From Leptospira ilyithenensis (GTDB taxonomy: Bacteria; Spirochaetota; Leptospiria; Leptospirales; Leptospiraceae): a stretch of 64,000 nt of DNA. Within the stretch, counting starts at the first letter, position 1, and every line of letters starts with the position of its first letter. This document shows positions 1-8,320 of this stretch, piece by piece. Made by a program: the position numbers and the translations under genes. The stretch spans positions 186,001 through 250,000 of the forward strand of contig NZ_RQHV01000043.1 in assembly GCF_004771005.1 (NCBI RefSeq), written 5' to 3'. Under the pieces are notes generated by a model that did no database searches, had not been told where the DNA came from, and saw only the letters and a list, made by a program, of their open reading frames with translations.

Positions 1-145
1 CAATACACTCTCTTGGCTCATAGTGGGCATTTTTCGTGTTTGGATTAGTTTTTAGAGGTCGGCTAATCCTGCAACTCTATTTCAATTAGAGGAAGGATGC
101 GGATTTTCGTGTTTCTTTGGCAAGTTCCCCCACTAAATTTGCCCT
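1..145. other. Upstream region of the ABC1 kinase gene, two short inverted repeats
   Basis: No convincing gene is contained here. Two hairpin-capable inverted repeats are visible: GGATTAG/CTAATCC at about 42-48 and 62-68, then CTCTA/TAGAG at about 76-92. They may be a terminator or leader structure, but there is no long T-run. On the minus strand, ATG codons at 30 and 21 open frames that run off the left edge, so a gene start may lie there, but too little is present to judge. Confidence 0.3.
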
Positions 146-1450
146 ATGGAATCTCTATCAGACTACTTTTCTTTTGGAATTCACTCCAGTGCAAGGGTGA
201 TGCACTCAAGTATCGTTTTCCTCGGCCAAGCGGCCCAGATTCTTACCAAACTTGCCACAGGCAAAGCAAACCATAAAGAAATCGCAATTACGCTCAGACA
301 AACATTCGAATCCTTAGGTGCAACCTATATCAAGCTGGGTCAATTCATAGCGAGCGCTCCCTCCCTCTTTCCGGAAGAGTATGTGGAGGAGATGCAAAAA
401 TGTTTGGATTCGGTCCGCCCGGTAGCTTACAGAGACATTCGGTCCATTGTAGAGCGGGAATTAGGTGACAAACTGGAAAATCTATTCCGCTATTTTGAAG
501 AAGCCCCTCTTGCTTCCGCATCAATCGCTCAGGTCCACGCAGCAATCACCAAAGAAGGATTAGATGTTGTGGTAAAAGTACAAAGACCGGATGTACATAC
601 CACTTTGAAAACGGATATGCAGATACTCGGACTACTTACCAAAATTTTAGAGTGGATTGCTCCCGAATTCAAAAAATCGGGACTTACCGGAATGTTCTCT
701 GAATTCCAAACATCCATCATGCAAGAAGTGGATTTTATCCAGGAAGCCAAAAACATAGAAGAGTTTGAAGCGTATCTCTTGAGTGTAAATGAAGAAAGAG
801 CAAGAGTCCCAAGAGTCTATCACGGGCTCTCCAACAAACGAGTGCTCACTATGGAACGTTTTCACGGAGTTCCCATCACGGATGAAGCAGGGCTTCGCCA
901 ATATTCGAACAATCCGAGAAAGGTATTGAATGATGCCCTGGAGATCTGGTTCTCTTCCCTTGCTTCCAAAGGTTTTTTTCATGCGGATGTTCATGCAGGA
1001 AATGTAATGATCTTGAAAGACGGACAAATCGGGTTTATTGATTTCGGGATTGTAGGAAGAATTTCACCCAATGTCTGGAACGGACTTATGTTATTCACAC
1101 AAGGAATCGGGATGGGAGAGCCTAGCCTTGTTGCTCAAGGACTCGTAGCCATGGACTCCACTTCGGAAGGAGTAGATCCCAAAGTTCTCGGGGAACAATT
1201 GGAAAATGTTTTTAATGAAATGGAAACAGTTTACCAAGCGATGGCTCTCGGCGAAGCAAGTTCCTTTGATGAATCCAAACTTAATCGTTTGATGTATGAT
1301 CTCAAAGATGTAGCGGAACAAAACGGACTGAAGATCCCGAGAGAGTTTGCGCTTCTTATGAAACAGATGCTCTATTTTGACCGTTATGTAAAAACTATGG
1401 CACCTGAAATCAATCTCTTTCGAGATACGAAAAAATTTGTAAATACCTGA
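146..1450 (+). CDS. ABC1/UbiB-family atypical protein kinase-like protein
   Basis: A 434-residue member of the ABC1/ADCK/UbiB family, atypical kinase-like ATPases linked to quinone and lipid metabolism at the membrane. Visible hallmarks are the KxGQ segment YIKLGQFIASAP near residue 65, the alanine-rich nucleotide loop PLASASIAQVHAA near residue 125, the catalytic-loop equivalent FFHADVHAGNVM near residue 285 and the metal-binding IDFG after it. The length is near the lower end of the family and there is no obvious C-terminal transmembrane pair, so it may be a soluble or peripheral member. It is followed after 16 bp by feoA on the same strand. The specific substrate is not known. Confidence 0.85.
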   Translation: MESLSDYFSFGIHSSARVMHSSIVFLGQAAQILTKLATGKANHKEIAITLRQTFESLGATYIKLGQFIASAPSLFPEEYVEEMQKCLDSVRPVAYRDIRSIVERELGDKLENLFRYFEEAPLASASIAQVHAAITKEGLDVVVKVQRPDVHTTLKTDMQILGLLTKILEWIAPEFKKSGLTGMFSEFQTSIMQEVDFIQEAKNIEEFEAYLLSVNEERARVPRVYHGLSNKRVLTMERFHGVPITDEAGLRQYSNNPRKVLNDALEIWFSSLASKGFFHADVHAGNVMILKDGQIGFIDFGIVGRISPNVWNGLMLFTQGIGMGEPSLVAQGLVAMDSTSEGVDPKVLGEQLENVFNEMETVYQAMALGEASSFDESKLNRLMYDLKDVAEQNGLKIPREFALLMKQMLYFDRYVKTMAPEINLFRDTKKFVNT

Positions 1451-1466
1451 GTCCGTCCTATATACA

Positions 1467-1730
1467 ATGTCAAAAGAATTTTTTGTTTTGTCCGAACTGC
1501 CTAAAGATGCAAGAGGTGAAATCATTGAGATGAAAAGAGAGTCCATTTCAGATTCCTTTATCACCGAACTTTTGGAATTGGGATTATTTCCGGGAGCCAA
1601 CTTCAAAGTTTTGGATAAAATCGAAAGTTTGGGAAAGATGATAGTTCTTACAAACGGAACCAAAATAGGATTACGTTTGCTTGATTGCAGGTTCATCTCA
1701 GTCAAAGTTTTAGAAGTAGATCACTCGTAG
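1467..1730 (+). CDS. feoA: FeoA-domain protein, ferrous iron transport accessory
   Basis: An 87-residue small SH3-like protein with the FeoA pattern: LGLFPGANFKVL, then a hydrophobic strand with VLTNGTKIGLRLLDC, matching the usual 'ELGLxPGxxxxVL...ALRxxEAxxIxV' layout. FeoA proteins interact with the G-protein/permease FeoB in Fe(II) uptake. The stop lies 5 bp before the preferred feoB ATG, so the two are almost certainly co-transcribed and perhaps translationally coupled. Assignment rests on the domain pattern plus the adjacent feoB. Confidence 0.85.
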   Translation: MSKEFFVLSELPKDARGEIIEMKRESISDSFITELLELGLFPGANFKVLDKIESLGKMIVLTNGTKIGLRLLDCRFISVKVLEVDHS

Positions 1731-1735
1731 CATAT

Positions 1736-3805
1736 ATGTCACAATTACCCATTTATCTTGTTGGAAATCCCAATTGCGGAAAAACCACTCTATTCAACCA
1801 ACTAACAGGACTTCGGCAAAAAACGGGAAACTTCAGTGGAGTGACTGTGGAACGGAAGTCAGGTAGAATGTTTCGCGGAGAGGAAAGTGCGGAAATAGTA
1901 GATCTCCCCGGAACCTTCGGTCCGGGAGGAGGTTCCAAAGACAAACGGATTACCTACGACATTCTACTGAAAAGAACGGAAGACACGGGAGCAATCTATG
2001 TATTGGATGCTCTCCATCTGGAAAGGGGATTACAATTCTTATTACAAGTTATGGATATGGGAGTGCCCATCTTCCTTGTTTTGACAATGAAAGATGTTTT
2101 GGAGAAAAAAAACATCAAACCCGATATAGCTTTATTGGAAAAGATTTTGGGTTTGAAGATATTTTTAGTCAATGCCAAGTCGGGAGACGGACTCGGCGAA
2201 TTGGAAAAAGCCATCTTTGATCCGAATTCTTTTCGAATTCAAAAACGACTTTGGACTTGGGGAAAAAAGGAAGAAAGTTTTTTTGCGAAAGCAAAAGAAC
2301 ATTTGGGAATTGAAAGTAACGCGAGCGAATTCTTTTTATCACAGGCCCTTAAGGTTCTTTCCAAAGAACCGAGCTTGAAAGAGTCCGATTATCTGGACTC
2401 CTTTCCCCAAGAAACAAGAGTTTGGCTAGAAGAGGAAATGAAAAAGACGGATTATCTATTTACCTACCAGGAAGAAATCATTCAAAAATCCTTTTACATA
2501 AAATCCGTTGTAACTAGAATCCTGACATTTACTTATAAGGAAGATTTCCTTTGGGAAAAGAAAGCGGATTCGGTCTTGCTGCATCCCTTTTTCGGATTCG
2601 TATTCTTTTTTACCATTATGGGAATTCTATTCCAAACCCTGTTCAGTTGGGCGGAATATCCGATGGACCTCATAGAGTCGGGAATCCAATGGATGCAAAC
2701 AAACATCAGTTTGTATTTACCGGATGGTCCTCTCAAATCCTTATTCATAGATGGCATATTAGGTGGTGTGGGGAGCGTGGTAGTATTTGTTCCTCAAATC
2801 GCACTTTTATTTACTTTCTTGGGACTCTTGGAAGAGTCAGGGTATTTGGCACGTGCCAGCTTCCTTATGGACAAACTGATGGGAAGATTCGGATTGTCGG
2901 GAAGATCCTTTATACCTCTTCTTTCTTCTGCAGCCTGTGCAGTTCCTGCCATCATGGGGACAAGGACCATCGAAAACAAGTCGGACAGGTTCACTACGAT
3001 TATGGTTTCTCCCTTGGTAATGTGTTCCGCAAGATATCCTGTTTATATTCTGATAGTAGGAACGATTTTTACATTCCCATCGTTTTTCGGAATTATCAAT
3101 ATCCAGGGACTTGTTTTATTCGGAATGTTTTTATTGGGCCTTCTCACTTCTCTTGTAGTTGCGCTTATATTCCGCAAAACAGTGTTTAAAGAAGACTCTT
3201 CTTATTTCATTATGGAATTGCCTCATTATATGTGGCCTTCTTATAAAAGTATCGCAAATTCGGTGTATCAAAAAGTAAAAGCGTTCTTGCAATCCGCAGG
3301 GCAAATCATCCTTTATATCTCCATCGTATTATGGTTTCTATCCACATTTCCCGCCAGTTACGAAAAGGAAGAATGGAAAACAAGTCCCATCGAAGATTCC
3401 TATATCGGAAGACTGGGCAAGACCATTGAACCGGCACTCGTTCCCATGGGATTCGATTGGAAAATAGGAATCTCTATTCTAACTTCTTTCGCAGCCAGAG
3501 AAGTGATGGTCTCCACCTTAGCCGTATTATACGGCACGGAAGATAGCGAAGAAAGCGAGGGTCTCCGGGAATCTCTCCGAAAGGAAAAAAGAAAGGACGG
3601 ATCCAAACTCTGGACCCCTCTGACCGGAATCTCACTCCTGCTGTTTTTTGCCTTTGCAAGCCAATGTATGTCAACACTTGCAGTGGTCAGAAAGGAAACA
3701 GACAGCCTTCTTTGGCCTACGGTTCAGTTTTTGTATATGACGGGACTCGCTCTTCTTTCCTCCACACTGGTCTATCAGCTGGGAAAAGCTCTTGGTTTCG
3801 TTTAA
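1736..3805 (+). CDS. feoB: Ferrous iron transporter FeoB
   Basis: A 689-residue fusion of a cytosolic GTPase and a polytopic permease that imports Fe(II). Visible G-protein motifs are G1 GNPNCGKTTLFN near residue 10, a G2-region threonine in NFSGVTVE, and G3 DLPGT. The G4 position reads LTMKD instead of the usual NxxD, which may change guanine specificity. From about residue 280 the protein is membrane-embedded, with conserved stretches GGVGSVVVFVPQIALLF, SSAACAVPAIMGTR and SFAAREVMVSTLAVLYG. The ATG at 1736 is chosen over an upstream TTG at 1685 because the extension would overlap feoA and precede the natural GTPase start. It lies in an operon with feoA. Confidence 0.93.
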   Translation: MSQLPIYLVGNPNCGKTTLFNQLTGLRQKTGNFSGVTVERKSGRMFRGEESAEIVDLPGTFGPGGGSKDKRITYDILLKRTEDTGAIYVLDALHLERGLQFLLQVMDMGVPIFLVLTMKDVLEKKNIKPDIALLEKILGLKIFLVNAKSGDGLGELEKAIFDPNSFRIQKRLWTWGKKEESFFAKAKEHLGIESNASEFFLSQALKVLSKEPSLKESDYLDSFPQETRVWLEEEMKKTDYLFTYQEEIIQKSFYIKSVVTRILTFTYKEDFLWEKKADSVLLHPFFGFVFFFTIMGILFQTLFSWAEYPMDLIESGIQWMQTNISLYLPDGPLKSLFIDGILGGVGSVVVFVPQIALLFTFLGLLEESGYLARASFLMDKLMGRFGLSGRSFIPLLSSAACAVPAIMGTRTIENKSDRFTTIMVSPLVMCSARYPVYILIVGTIFTFPSFFGIINIQGLVLFGMFLLGLLTSLVVALIFRKTVFKEDSSYFIMELPHYMWPSYKSIANSVYQKVKAFLQSAGQIILYISIVLWFLSTFPASYEKEEWKTSPIEDSYIGRLGKTIEPALVPMGFDWKIGISILTSFAAREVMVSTLAVLYGTEDSEESEGLRESLRKEKRKDGSKLWTPLTGISLLLFFAFASQCMSTLAVVRKETDSLLWPTVQFLYMTGLALLSSTLVYQLGKALGFV

Positions 3806-3835
3806 TTTACCGAAAATGAAACTAAGAGGCTCTCC

Positions 3836-4822
3836 TTGGATTTTAGAATCGACAATCAAGTTTTAACAAGAAATACCAAACCTTACCTAATCGCAGAAAT
3901 CGGACTCAATCATAACAACGATTCGGAGATCGGTAAAAAAACAATTCGCGCTGCCAAAGAAGCCGGTGCGGACGCGGTGAAATTTCAATCCTATGTTACG
4001 GAAGATTTCGTAGATCCCAAAAACCAGGAAGCCAAGTTTCTATTTGATATTTTCAAAGAATACGAATTGTCCGAAACAAAACACAGAGAGTTCCAAAAGA
4101 CAGCCATTGAAGAAGGATTGGATTTTTTTTCCACTCCGCTTGACTCAATCTCCGTTGATTTGCTTGTCAGTTTGAAAGTCCCTGTTTTGAAAATTGCCTC
4201 GGGCGATATTGTAAATTATCCTCTTCTTAAAAAAGCGATCGACACAAAACTGCCATTAGTTGTCTCCACAGGTGCAGCTTTGCCTTTTGAAGTGACTCGT
4301 GCCTTGGATCTTTTCAAAGAAGAGAACGCAGAAATTGCCTTATTGCATTGCGTTTCCCTTTATCCGACACCAGCAAACAAAGCCAATCTGCAAACCATTC
4401 CTTATTTTTTAGAAACGACTCCTTATGTGGTCGGATTCTCCGATCATACGGACGGATTTCTCGCGGCAAGTGTTGCCGTAGGACTCGGAGCAAGTATCAT
4501 TGAAAAACATTTTACATTGGACCGGAGTTTACCCGGCCCCGATCATACGATCTCTCTTGACCCGGAAGGTTTCAAACTTCTCACTAAATACATCCATGAC
4601 GCTCATTCGATGCGAGGTGTGTTCGGAAAAAATACCCATTCGGAAGAAACGAACGGATGGTTTTACGGAAGAAGATCTTTGTATAAAAAAGAATCGGGAA
4701 TCGTTGCTATGCGACCGGCACTCCATACAAAAGACAAAACCGTTTTGGAAGCTTGGGACTATAAAAAAATAGACCCCTCTTCCATTCGGAAAGAAGGGCC
4801 TATTCGTTTTCACACAGACTGA
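3836..4822 (+). CDS. NeuB-family N-acetylneuraminate/nonulosonate synthase
   Basis: A 328-residue NeuB-family enzyme condensing phosphoenolpyruvate with an N-acetylated hexose to make a nine-carbon sugar acid (sialic acid, legionaminic or pseudaminic acid type). Motifs include YLIAEIGLNHN near residue 20, AGADAVKFQSY, KIASGDI, LHCVSLYPTP and VGFSDHTDG with EKHFTLDRSLPGPDH. The usual C-terminal antifreeze-like (SAF) domain is abbreviated to about 60 residues beginning GRRSLY. The start is a TTG with AAGAGG about 10 bp upstream. No other nonulosonic acid genes are adjacent, so it appears as an orphan and its exact sugar substrate cannot be told. Confidence 0.8.
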   Translation: MDFRIDNQVLTRNTKPYLIAEIGLNHNNDSEIGKKTIRAAKEAGADAVKFQSYVTEDFVDPKNQEAKFLFDIFKEYELSETKHREFQKTAIEEGLDFFSTPLDSISVDLLVSLKVPVLKIASGDIVNYPLLKKAIDTKLPLVVSTGAALPFEVTRALDLFKEENAEIALLHCVSLYPTPANKANLQTIPYFLETTPYVVGFSDHTDGFLAASVAVGLGASIIEKHFTLDRSLPGPDHTISLDPEGFKLLTKYIHDAHSMRGVFGKNTHSEETNGWFYGRRSLYKKESGIVAMRPALHTKDKTVLEAWDYKKIDPSSIRKEGPIRFHTD

Positions 4823-4823
4823 A

Positions 4824-4838
4824 GTTTTAAACTAAAAC
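4824..4838. terminator. Weak AT-rich dyad between convergent genes
   Basis: GTTTTA-AAC-TAAAAC forms a perfect 6-bp-arm inverted repeat in the 24 bp between the convergent neuB-type and VKOR genes. It could act as a small bidirectional terminator, but the stem is AT-rich and weak. Confidence 0.25.
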
Positions 4839-4846
4839 CCGAGGAA

Positions 4847-6076
4847 TTATATCTTTTGGATCAAACGATCCAAAAGAGCTTTCAGGAATTTCGGATCGGG
4901 AGTTCCGCTATCAATTCGTTTGTCGTTGATGTACAAGGAAGGAGTGGATTGGATTTTTAATCTTCCTGCTTCTTCGATTTCCTTATTGAGTTGATCCGCA
5001 GCTTCCTTCGAACTCATACAAGTTTTCAATTGATTTACGTTCAAAGAAAGAGTATTTGCCAAGTTAAGAATTGTGGAAGTAGTATGACCTACACCTTTCT
5101 CAGTGTTATCATATAAACCGGTATACATCGCATCAAACTTGCCTTGTTTGTCGGCGCAAATGGAAGCAACGGCGGCAACGCAAGAACTTGCTCCCGGTCT
5201 AGGTTCTCCTACAAAACGATTGCAAGATCCATCCAATGGAAAATTGCGATACACGACTCTAACCATTCCGTCGTATTCACCGAGCACTGTGCGTAAAATA
5301 TGGGAAGTATGAAGGCAGTGGCCGCAATTGAAGTCCGCATATTTAACAATCGTTATTGGGGCATCTTTTTTGCCAAGGCTGGGAGAACCGGATAAATCTA
5401 TATTTAACTTTTCACCCGCTTCATAATCGGAAATCTTTTTGGAAATATCCGAACTATCAAGTCCTCTGCTGGAACCCATCGTGCCGGCAGACGGTGCTGT
5501 GGAAAGTTTGGAAGTTGCAAATCCTAGAGAGAACGTAACCAGGAAAGCGGTGAAAAGAGTTCCAATCGAATTTTTAACGGAAGATTGCAATTCTTTAAAA
5601 TCGGCACCCGATTGTTTGATCAGTAAAAAACCTATAACGCCAAGTGCGATCGTAACGATATAAGTAAATCCGCAAAGCCTGCAAACAGTTCCGATCAGTC
5701 CTACGGAAATTCCAAACAAAACGACATCAACAAACAAGGCCAATGCGGTGAGAGAAAAAATGATCAAACTTCTTTGTTTGAGAGAATCCTGGTGTTTGGG
5801 AGAAAGATTCAAACCGAATAGAAAAATCAAGGTTCCGTAAAAACCAAATCCAAGTAATGCGACAGGGATATCACCTATGAAAGGAATACCTCTGATCGCA
5901 GAATAACTGCTTTGCGCCACTTGCAGACAAGAGTCACCGCCACCGGTTATACTACAGAAGGAATTTCCCACATTTTCAGTACCTTGGCCGAAATACTCGA
6001 TCGCCAAGAGAAAGGAAAGTATCACGCCAATAGCAGATACAATCACACCGATAATACTTAATTTTTTAGTATCCAT
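4847..6076 (-). CDS. VKOR-DsbA fusion, disulfide bond formation protein
   Basis: A 409-residue natural fusion of a vitamin K epoxide reductase (VKOR) domain and a DsbA-like thioredoxin domain. The first about 195 residues are polytopic, with the loop cysteines CSITGGGDSC and the active-site CRLC. After a linker, PITIVKYADFNCGHCLHTS carries a CGHC thioredoxin centre near residue 250, and SSCVAAVASICA supplies further cysteines. Such fusions replace the DsbA/DsbB pair: the thioredoxin part oxidises periplasmic proteins and passes electrons through VKOR to quinone. It lies downstream of hisA with a 22-bp gap on the same strand, possibly transcribed with the his genes. Confidence 0.9.
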   Translation of the reverse strand: MDTKKLSIIGVIVSAIGVILSFLLAIEYFGQGTENVGNSFCSITGGGDSCLQVAQSSYSAIRGIPFIGDIPVALLGFGFYGTLIFLFGLNLSPKHQDSLKQRSLIIFSLTALALFVDVVLFGISVGLIGTVCRLCGFTYIVTIALGVIGFLLIKQSGADFKELQSSVKNSIGTLFTAFLVTFSLGFATSKLSTAPSAGTMGSSRGLDSSDISKKISDYEAGEKLNIDLSGSPSLGKKDAPITIVKYADFNCGHCLHTSHILRTVLGEYDGMVRVVYRNFPLDGSCNRFVGEPRPGASSCVAAVASICADKQGKFDAMYTGLYDNTEKGVGHTTSTILNLANTLSLNVNQLKTCMSSKEAADQLNKEIEEAGRLKIQSTPSLYINDKRIDSGTPDPKFLKALLDRLIQKI

Positions 6077-6098
6077 TTAATCCTTTTTTTACCCCAAA

Positions 6099-6833
6099 TT
6101 AGACTTTTGAAAATTCGAGAAAAGTTTCTTTTAGATTTATTTTTCCCTCATACACAGCTTTGCCGGTGATTGCTCCGTAGAGTTTACCTTCTGTAATGCG
6201 GGACAATTCCTTTAAATCGGAAAGAGAAGAAACTCCTCCGGAAGCGATCAGCTTCAAATCGGAAAACTGATCCAAAAATTCCTTATAGATTCCGAAATTG
6301 GGACCGAGCATCATTCCGTCTTTGGAAATATCCGTGAATATGATATGCCGGACACCTGCCTCGTACATTTGTTCCAGAAACTTTGCCGAAGTGATACCGG
6401 AATTGGTTTCCCAACCTTTGGTGCGAACATATCCGTCTTTTGCGTCCACACCCACAACGATCCGATCCACACCGAAACGGGAAATTCCGTCTTTGACTAC
6501 TTCCGGTTTTTCCACGGCAATCGTTCCCAAAATAAAACGATCTATCCCCAAATCATCGAAAAAAAGCATCGATTCAAGGGATCTGATCCCACCGCCTAAT
6601 TCCAATTTCATACTACAAGAGGAACGGATATTACGAATGGCAACTTCGTTTTTGGACTGACCTGTTTTCGCAGCGTTCAAATCCACTATATGAAGCAACT
6701 TGCCTCCGTCTTTTTCAAATGATATTGCCATCTCTTCCGGATGGGAAGAATAAACCGTTTTTTGAGAATAATCTCCTTGGGTAAGACGAACCGCCTCGTT
6801 GTCCAGAAGATCGATTGCAGGAATGATAAACAT
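6099..6833 (-). CDS. hisA: HisA, ProFAR isomerase
   Basis: A 244-residue TIM barrel, 1-(5-phosphoribosyl)-5-[(5-phosphoribosylamino)methylideneamino]imidazole-4-carboxamide isomerase, the Amadori step of histidine biosynthesis. The N-terminus IPAIDLLDNEAVRLTQGDY has the catalytic Asp, VVGVDAKDGYVRTKGW has the second catalytic Asp, and IFTDISKDGMMLGPN with LIASGGVSSLSDL are phosphate-binding loops. The length is typical. It begins 1 bp after the hisH stop in the order hisB-hisH-hisA on the minus strand. Confidence 0.93.
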   Translation of the reverse strand: MFIIPAIDLLDNEAVRLTQGDYSQKTVYSSHPEEMAISFEKDGGKLLHIVDLNAAKTGQSKNEVAIRNIRSSCSMKLELGGGIRSLESMLFFDDLGIDRFILGTIAVEKPEVVKDGISRFGVDRIVVGVDAKDGYVRTKGWETNSGITSAKFLEQMYEAGVRHIIFTDISKDGMMLGPNFGIYKEFLDQFSDLKLIASGGVSSLSDLKELSRITEGKLYGAITGKAVYEGKINLKETFLEFSKV

Positions 6834-6834
6834 A

Positions 6835-7464
6835 TTATAACTCTATAAAATTTTTGATGATTTGGAGACCGAGTTTATCCGATTTTTCAGGGTGAAACTG
6901 GGTTCCGAACACGGAACCTTTTTCCACAACCGCCGGAAAAGATTCCCCATAGTAACGGCAGTTTGCCGTTGTATCCATTCGATCCACACCGATCGGACGA
7001 TAAGAATGAATGAAGTACATAAAGGATTCGTTTTGAATCCCTTTGAGAAGTTTTGTAGATTTTGTTTTGATCTCGAATAATTTGTTCCAGCCCATGTGGG
7101 GAACTTTTGTGAGAGAGGGTTTGCCTTCGAATTTACGGATTTTGCCACGGATAAGGCCGAGTCCGCCGATCAGTTGACCTTTTTTGGAAGTTTCATCGGA
7201 GTCTTCAAATAATACCTGATAGCCGATACAGATTCCTAATAGCGGTTTGTTCTCCGCCACGTGTTCTTTCAAAACTTCCGAAAAACCGGAAGCATTCAGA
7301 TTTTCCATGGCTTTGTTAAAATGACCATCTCCGGGGAGAATGATCTTATCCGCTTTACGGATCTTATCCAAATCCGATGTAAATTCAAACTTGTCAGTAT
7401 AAAGGGAAACCGCTTTCAACAAGGAATGGATATTGCCCATTCCAAAATCGAGAACTGCGATCAC
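6835..7464 (-). CDS. hisH: HisH, glutamine amidotransferase subunit of IGP synthase
   Basis: A 209-residue class I glutamine amidotransferase that supplies ammonia to HisF for imidazole glycerol phosphate synthesis. The nucleophile cysteine is in [13 protein letters not shown] near residue 80, and the His-Glu pair is in GTQFHPEKS near residue 190; the oxyanion segment is [14 protein letters not shown]. The start overlaps the hisB stop by 4 bp, so translation is probably coupled. The partner HisF is not in this window. Confidence 0.93.
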   Translation of the reverse strand: MIAVLDFGMGNIHSLLKAVSLYTDKFEFTSDLDKIRKADKIILPGDGHFNKAMENLNASGFSEVLKEHVAENKPLLGICIGYQVLFEDSDETSKKGQLIGGLGLIRGKIRKFEGKPSLTKVPHMGWNKLFEIKTKSTKLLKGIQNESFMYFIHSYRPIGVDRMDTTANCRYYGESFPAVVEKGSVFGTQFHPEKSDKLGLQIIKNFIEL

Positions 7465-8042
7465 TCTAACATCCCTTTGGTGGAAGGAATCTGACCTAAG
7501 GCATTCGGATCGATTGCAATTGCTTGCCGAAGCGCCTTACCCAAACCTTTGAAAATAGATTCGTGAATATGGTGCCTGTTTTCGCCGTAATGAACTACGA
7601 TGTGGAGGTTCATCTTTGCGTTGAGGGCGAGTTTTTGCATAAACTCCAGAGAAAGTTCCGCATCATAAATTCCGAATTTTCCGTCGATCGGAGGGCCTGT
7701 GTATTTGAAGAAAAATCTTCCTCCCAAATCCACTACAACTGTGGTCAATACCTCATCCATGGGAATGGTGAAATGACCGTAACGGAAAATCCCTTTTTTG
7801 TCGCCCAGTTGCTTGTGGATCATCTGACCCATAAGGATGGCCGTATCCTCTACGGAATGGTGGCAATCAATCCCTATATCTCCTCTGAGGTGAAGATCCA
7901 TATCTATCAGCCCATGTTTTGAAATATGGGAAAGCATGTGGTCGAAAAACGGGATTTCCGTATCAAAGCGGTAGTTCCCAGTTCCACGAACATTGAGATC
8001 CAATTTGATATCCGTTTCCGAAGTTTTACGGGATTCGATCAT
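7461..8042 (-). CDS. hisB: HisB, imidazoleglycerol-phosphate dehydratase
   Basis: A 193-residue monofunctional dehydratase that converts imidazole glycerol phosphate to imidazole acetol phosphate, using two metal ions. The two signature histidine clusters are present: [15 protein letters not shown] and [20 protein letters not shown]. No HAD-type histidinol-phosphatase domain is fused. The ATG at 8042 is preferred because it gives the usual [13 protein letters not shown] beginning; a TTG at 8078 would add 12 unusual residues. Neither has a strong ribosome binding site. It heads the hisB-hisH-hisA run and follows a very small membrane ORF. Confidence 0.92.
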   Translation of the reverse strand: MIESRKTSETDIKLDLNVRGTGNYRFDTEIPFFDHMLSHISKHGLIDMDLHLRGDIGIDCHHSVEDTAILMGQMIHKQLGDKKGIFRYGHFTIPMDEVLTTVVVDLGGRFFFKYTGPPIDGKFGIYDAELSLEFMQKLALNAKMNLHIVVHYGENRHHIHESIFKGLGKALRQAIAIDPNALGQIPSTKGMLE

Positions 8043-8124
8043 AATCGAAGCATGCTTTGCCCAAAAGCCCCCTGTCAACCGAGAAAGAGGACAAAATTAG
8101 CTCTTCTTTTCTGCTGAGGGTTCT

Positions 8125-8235
8125 CTAAGAAAGAACATCCACCAACCCCACCAAATCATAACCTACAAAAATCCACAGGCAGTAGACCAAAGCAATGACT
8201 AGAAAAATAAAGATTTGTCTCAGAGAGGAATTCAT
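8125..8235 (-). CDS. Putative 36-residue single-span membrane peptide upstream of hisB
   Basis: A short ATG-to-TAG frame of 36 codons. The product starts MNSSLRQIF, then has a hydrophobic stretch of about 20 residues (IFIFLVIALVYCLWIFVGY) and a short acidic end. A good promoter-like pair lies immediately upstream (8253-8282). No clear Shine-Dalgarno sequence precedes the ATG. It could be a real small membrane protein, a leader peptide, or chance in a spacer; no conservation test is possible here. Confidence 0.4.
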   Translation of the reverse strand: MNSSLRQIFIFLVIALVYCLWIFVGYDLVGLVDVLS

Positions 8236-8252
8236 ATAAATGCCAAGAAACT

Positions 8253-8282
8253 ATACTAACACGGCACCTACGGTAGTGTAAA
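8253..8282 (-). promoter_or_regulatory. Sigma70-like promoter for the small ORF and his genes
   Basis: Read on the minus strand, TTTACA (8277-8282) and TAGTAT (8253-8258) are separated by 18 bp, close to -35 and -10 consensus. It lies about 20 bp before the small membrane ORF and about 210 bp before hisB, with no other good promoter seen between. Confidence 0.45.
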
Positions 8283-8320
8283 TATCCCAATTAGGACAGA
8301 ATTCAAATTTAATCAGCATG

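Noticed and set aside
1..30. Possible start of a minus-strand gene leaving the window
   Set aside because: Only up to 10 codons are visible and no ribosome binding site is seen.
1091..1705. A 204-codon minus-strand frame across the ABC1 kinase and feoA genes
   Set aside because: Antisense to two well-supported genes; no family pattern.
2551..3189. A 212-codon plus-strand frame inside feoB
   Set aside because: Out-of-frame shadow of the feoB membrane part with low-complexity composition and no start signal.
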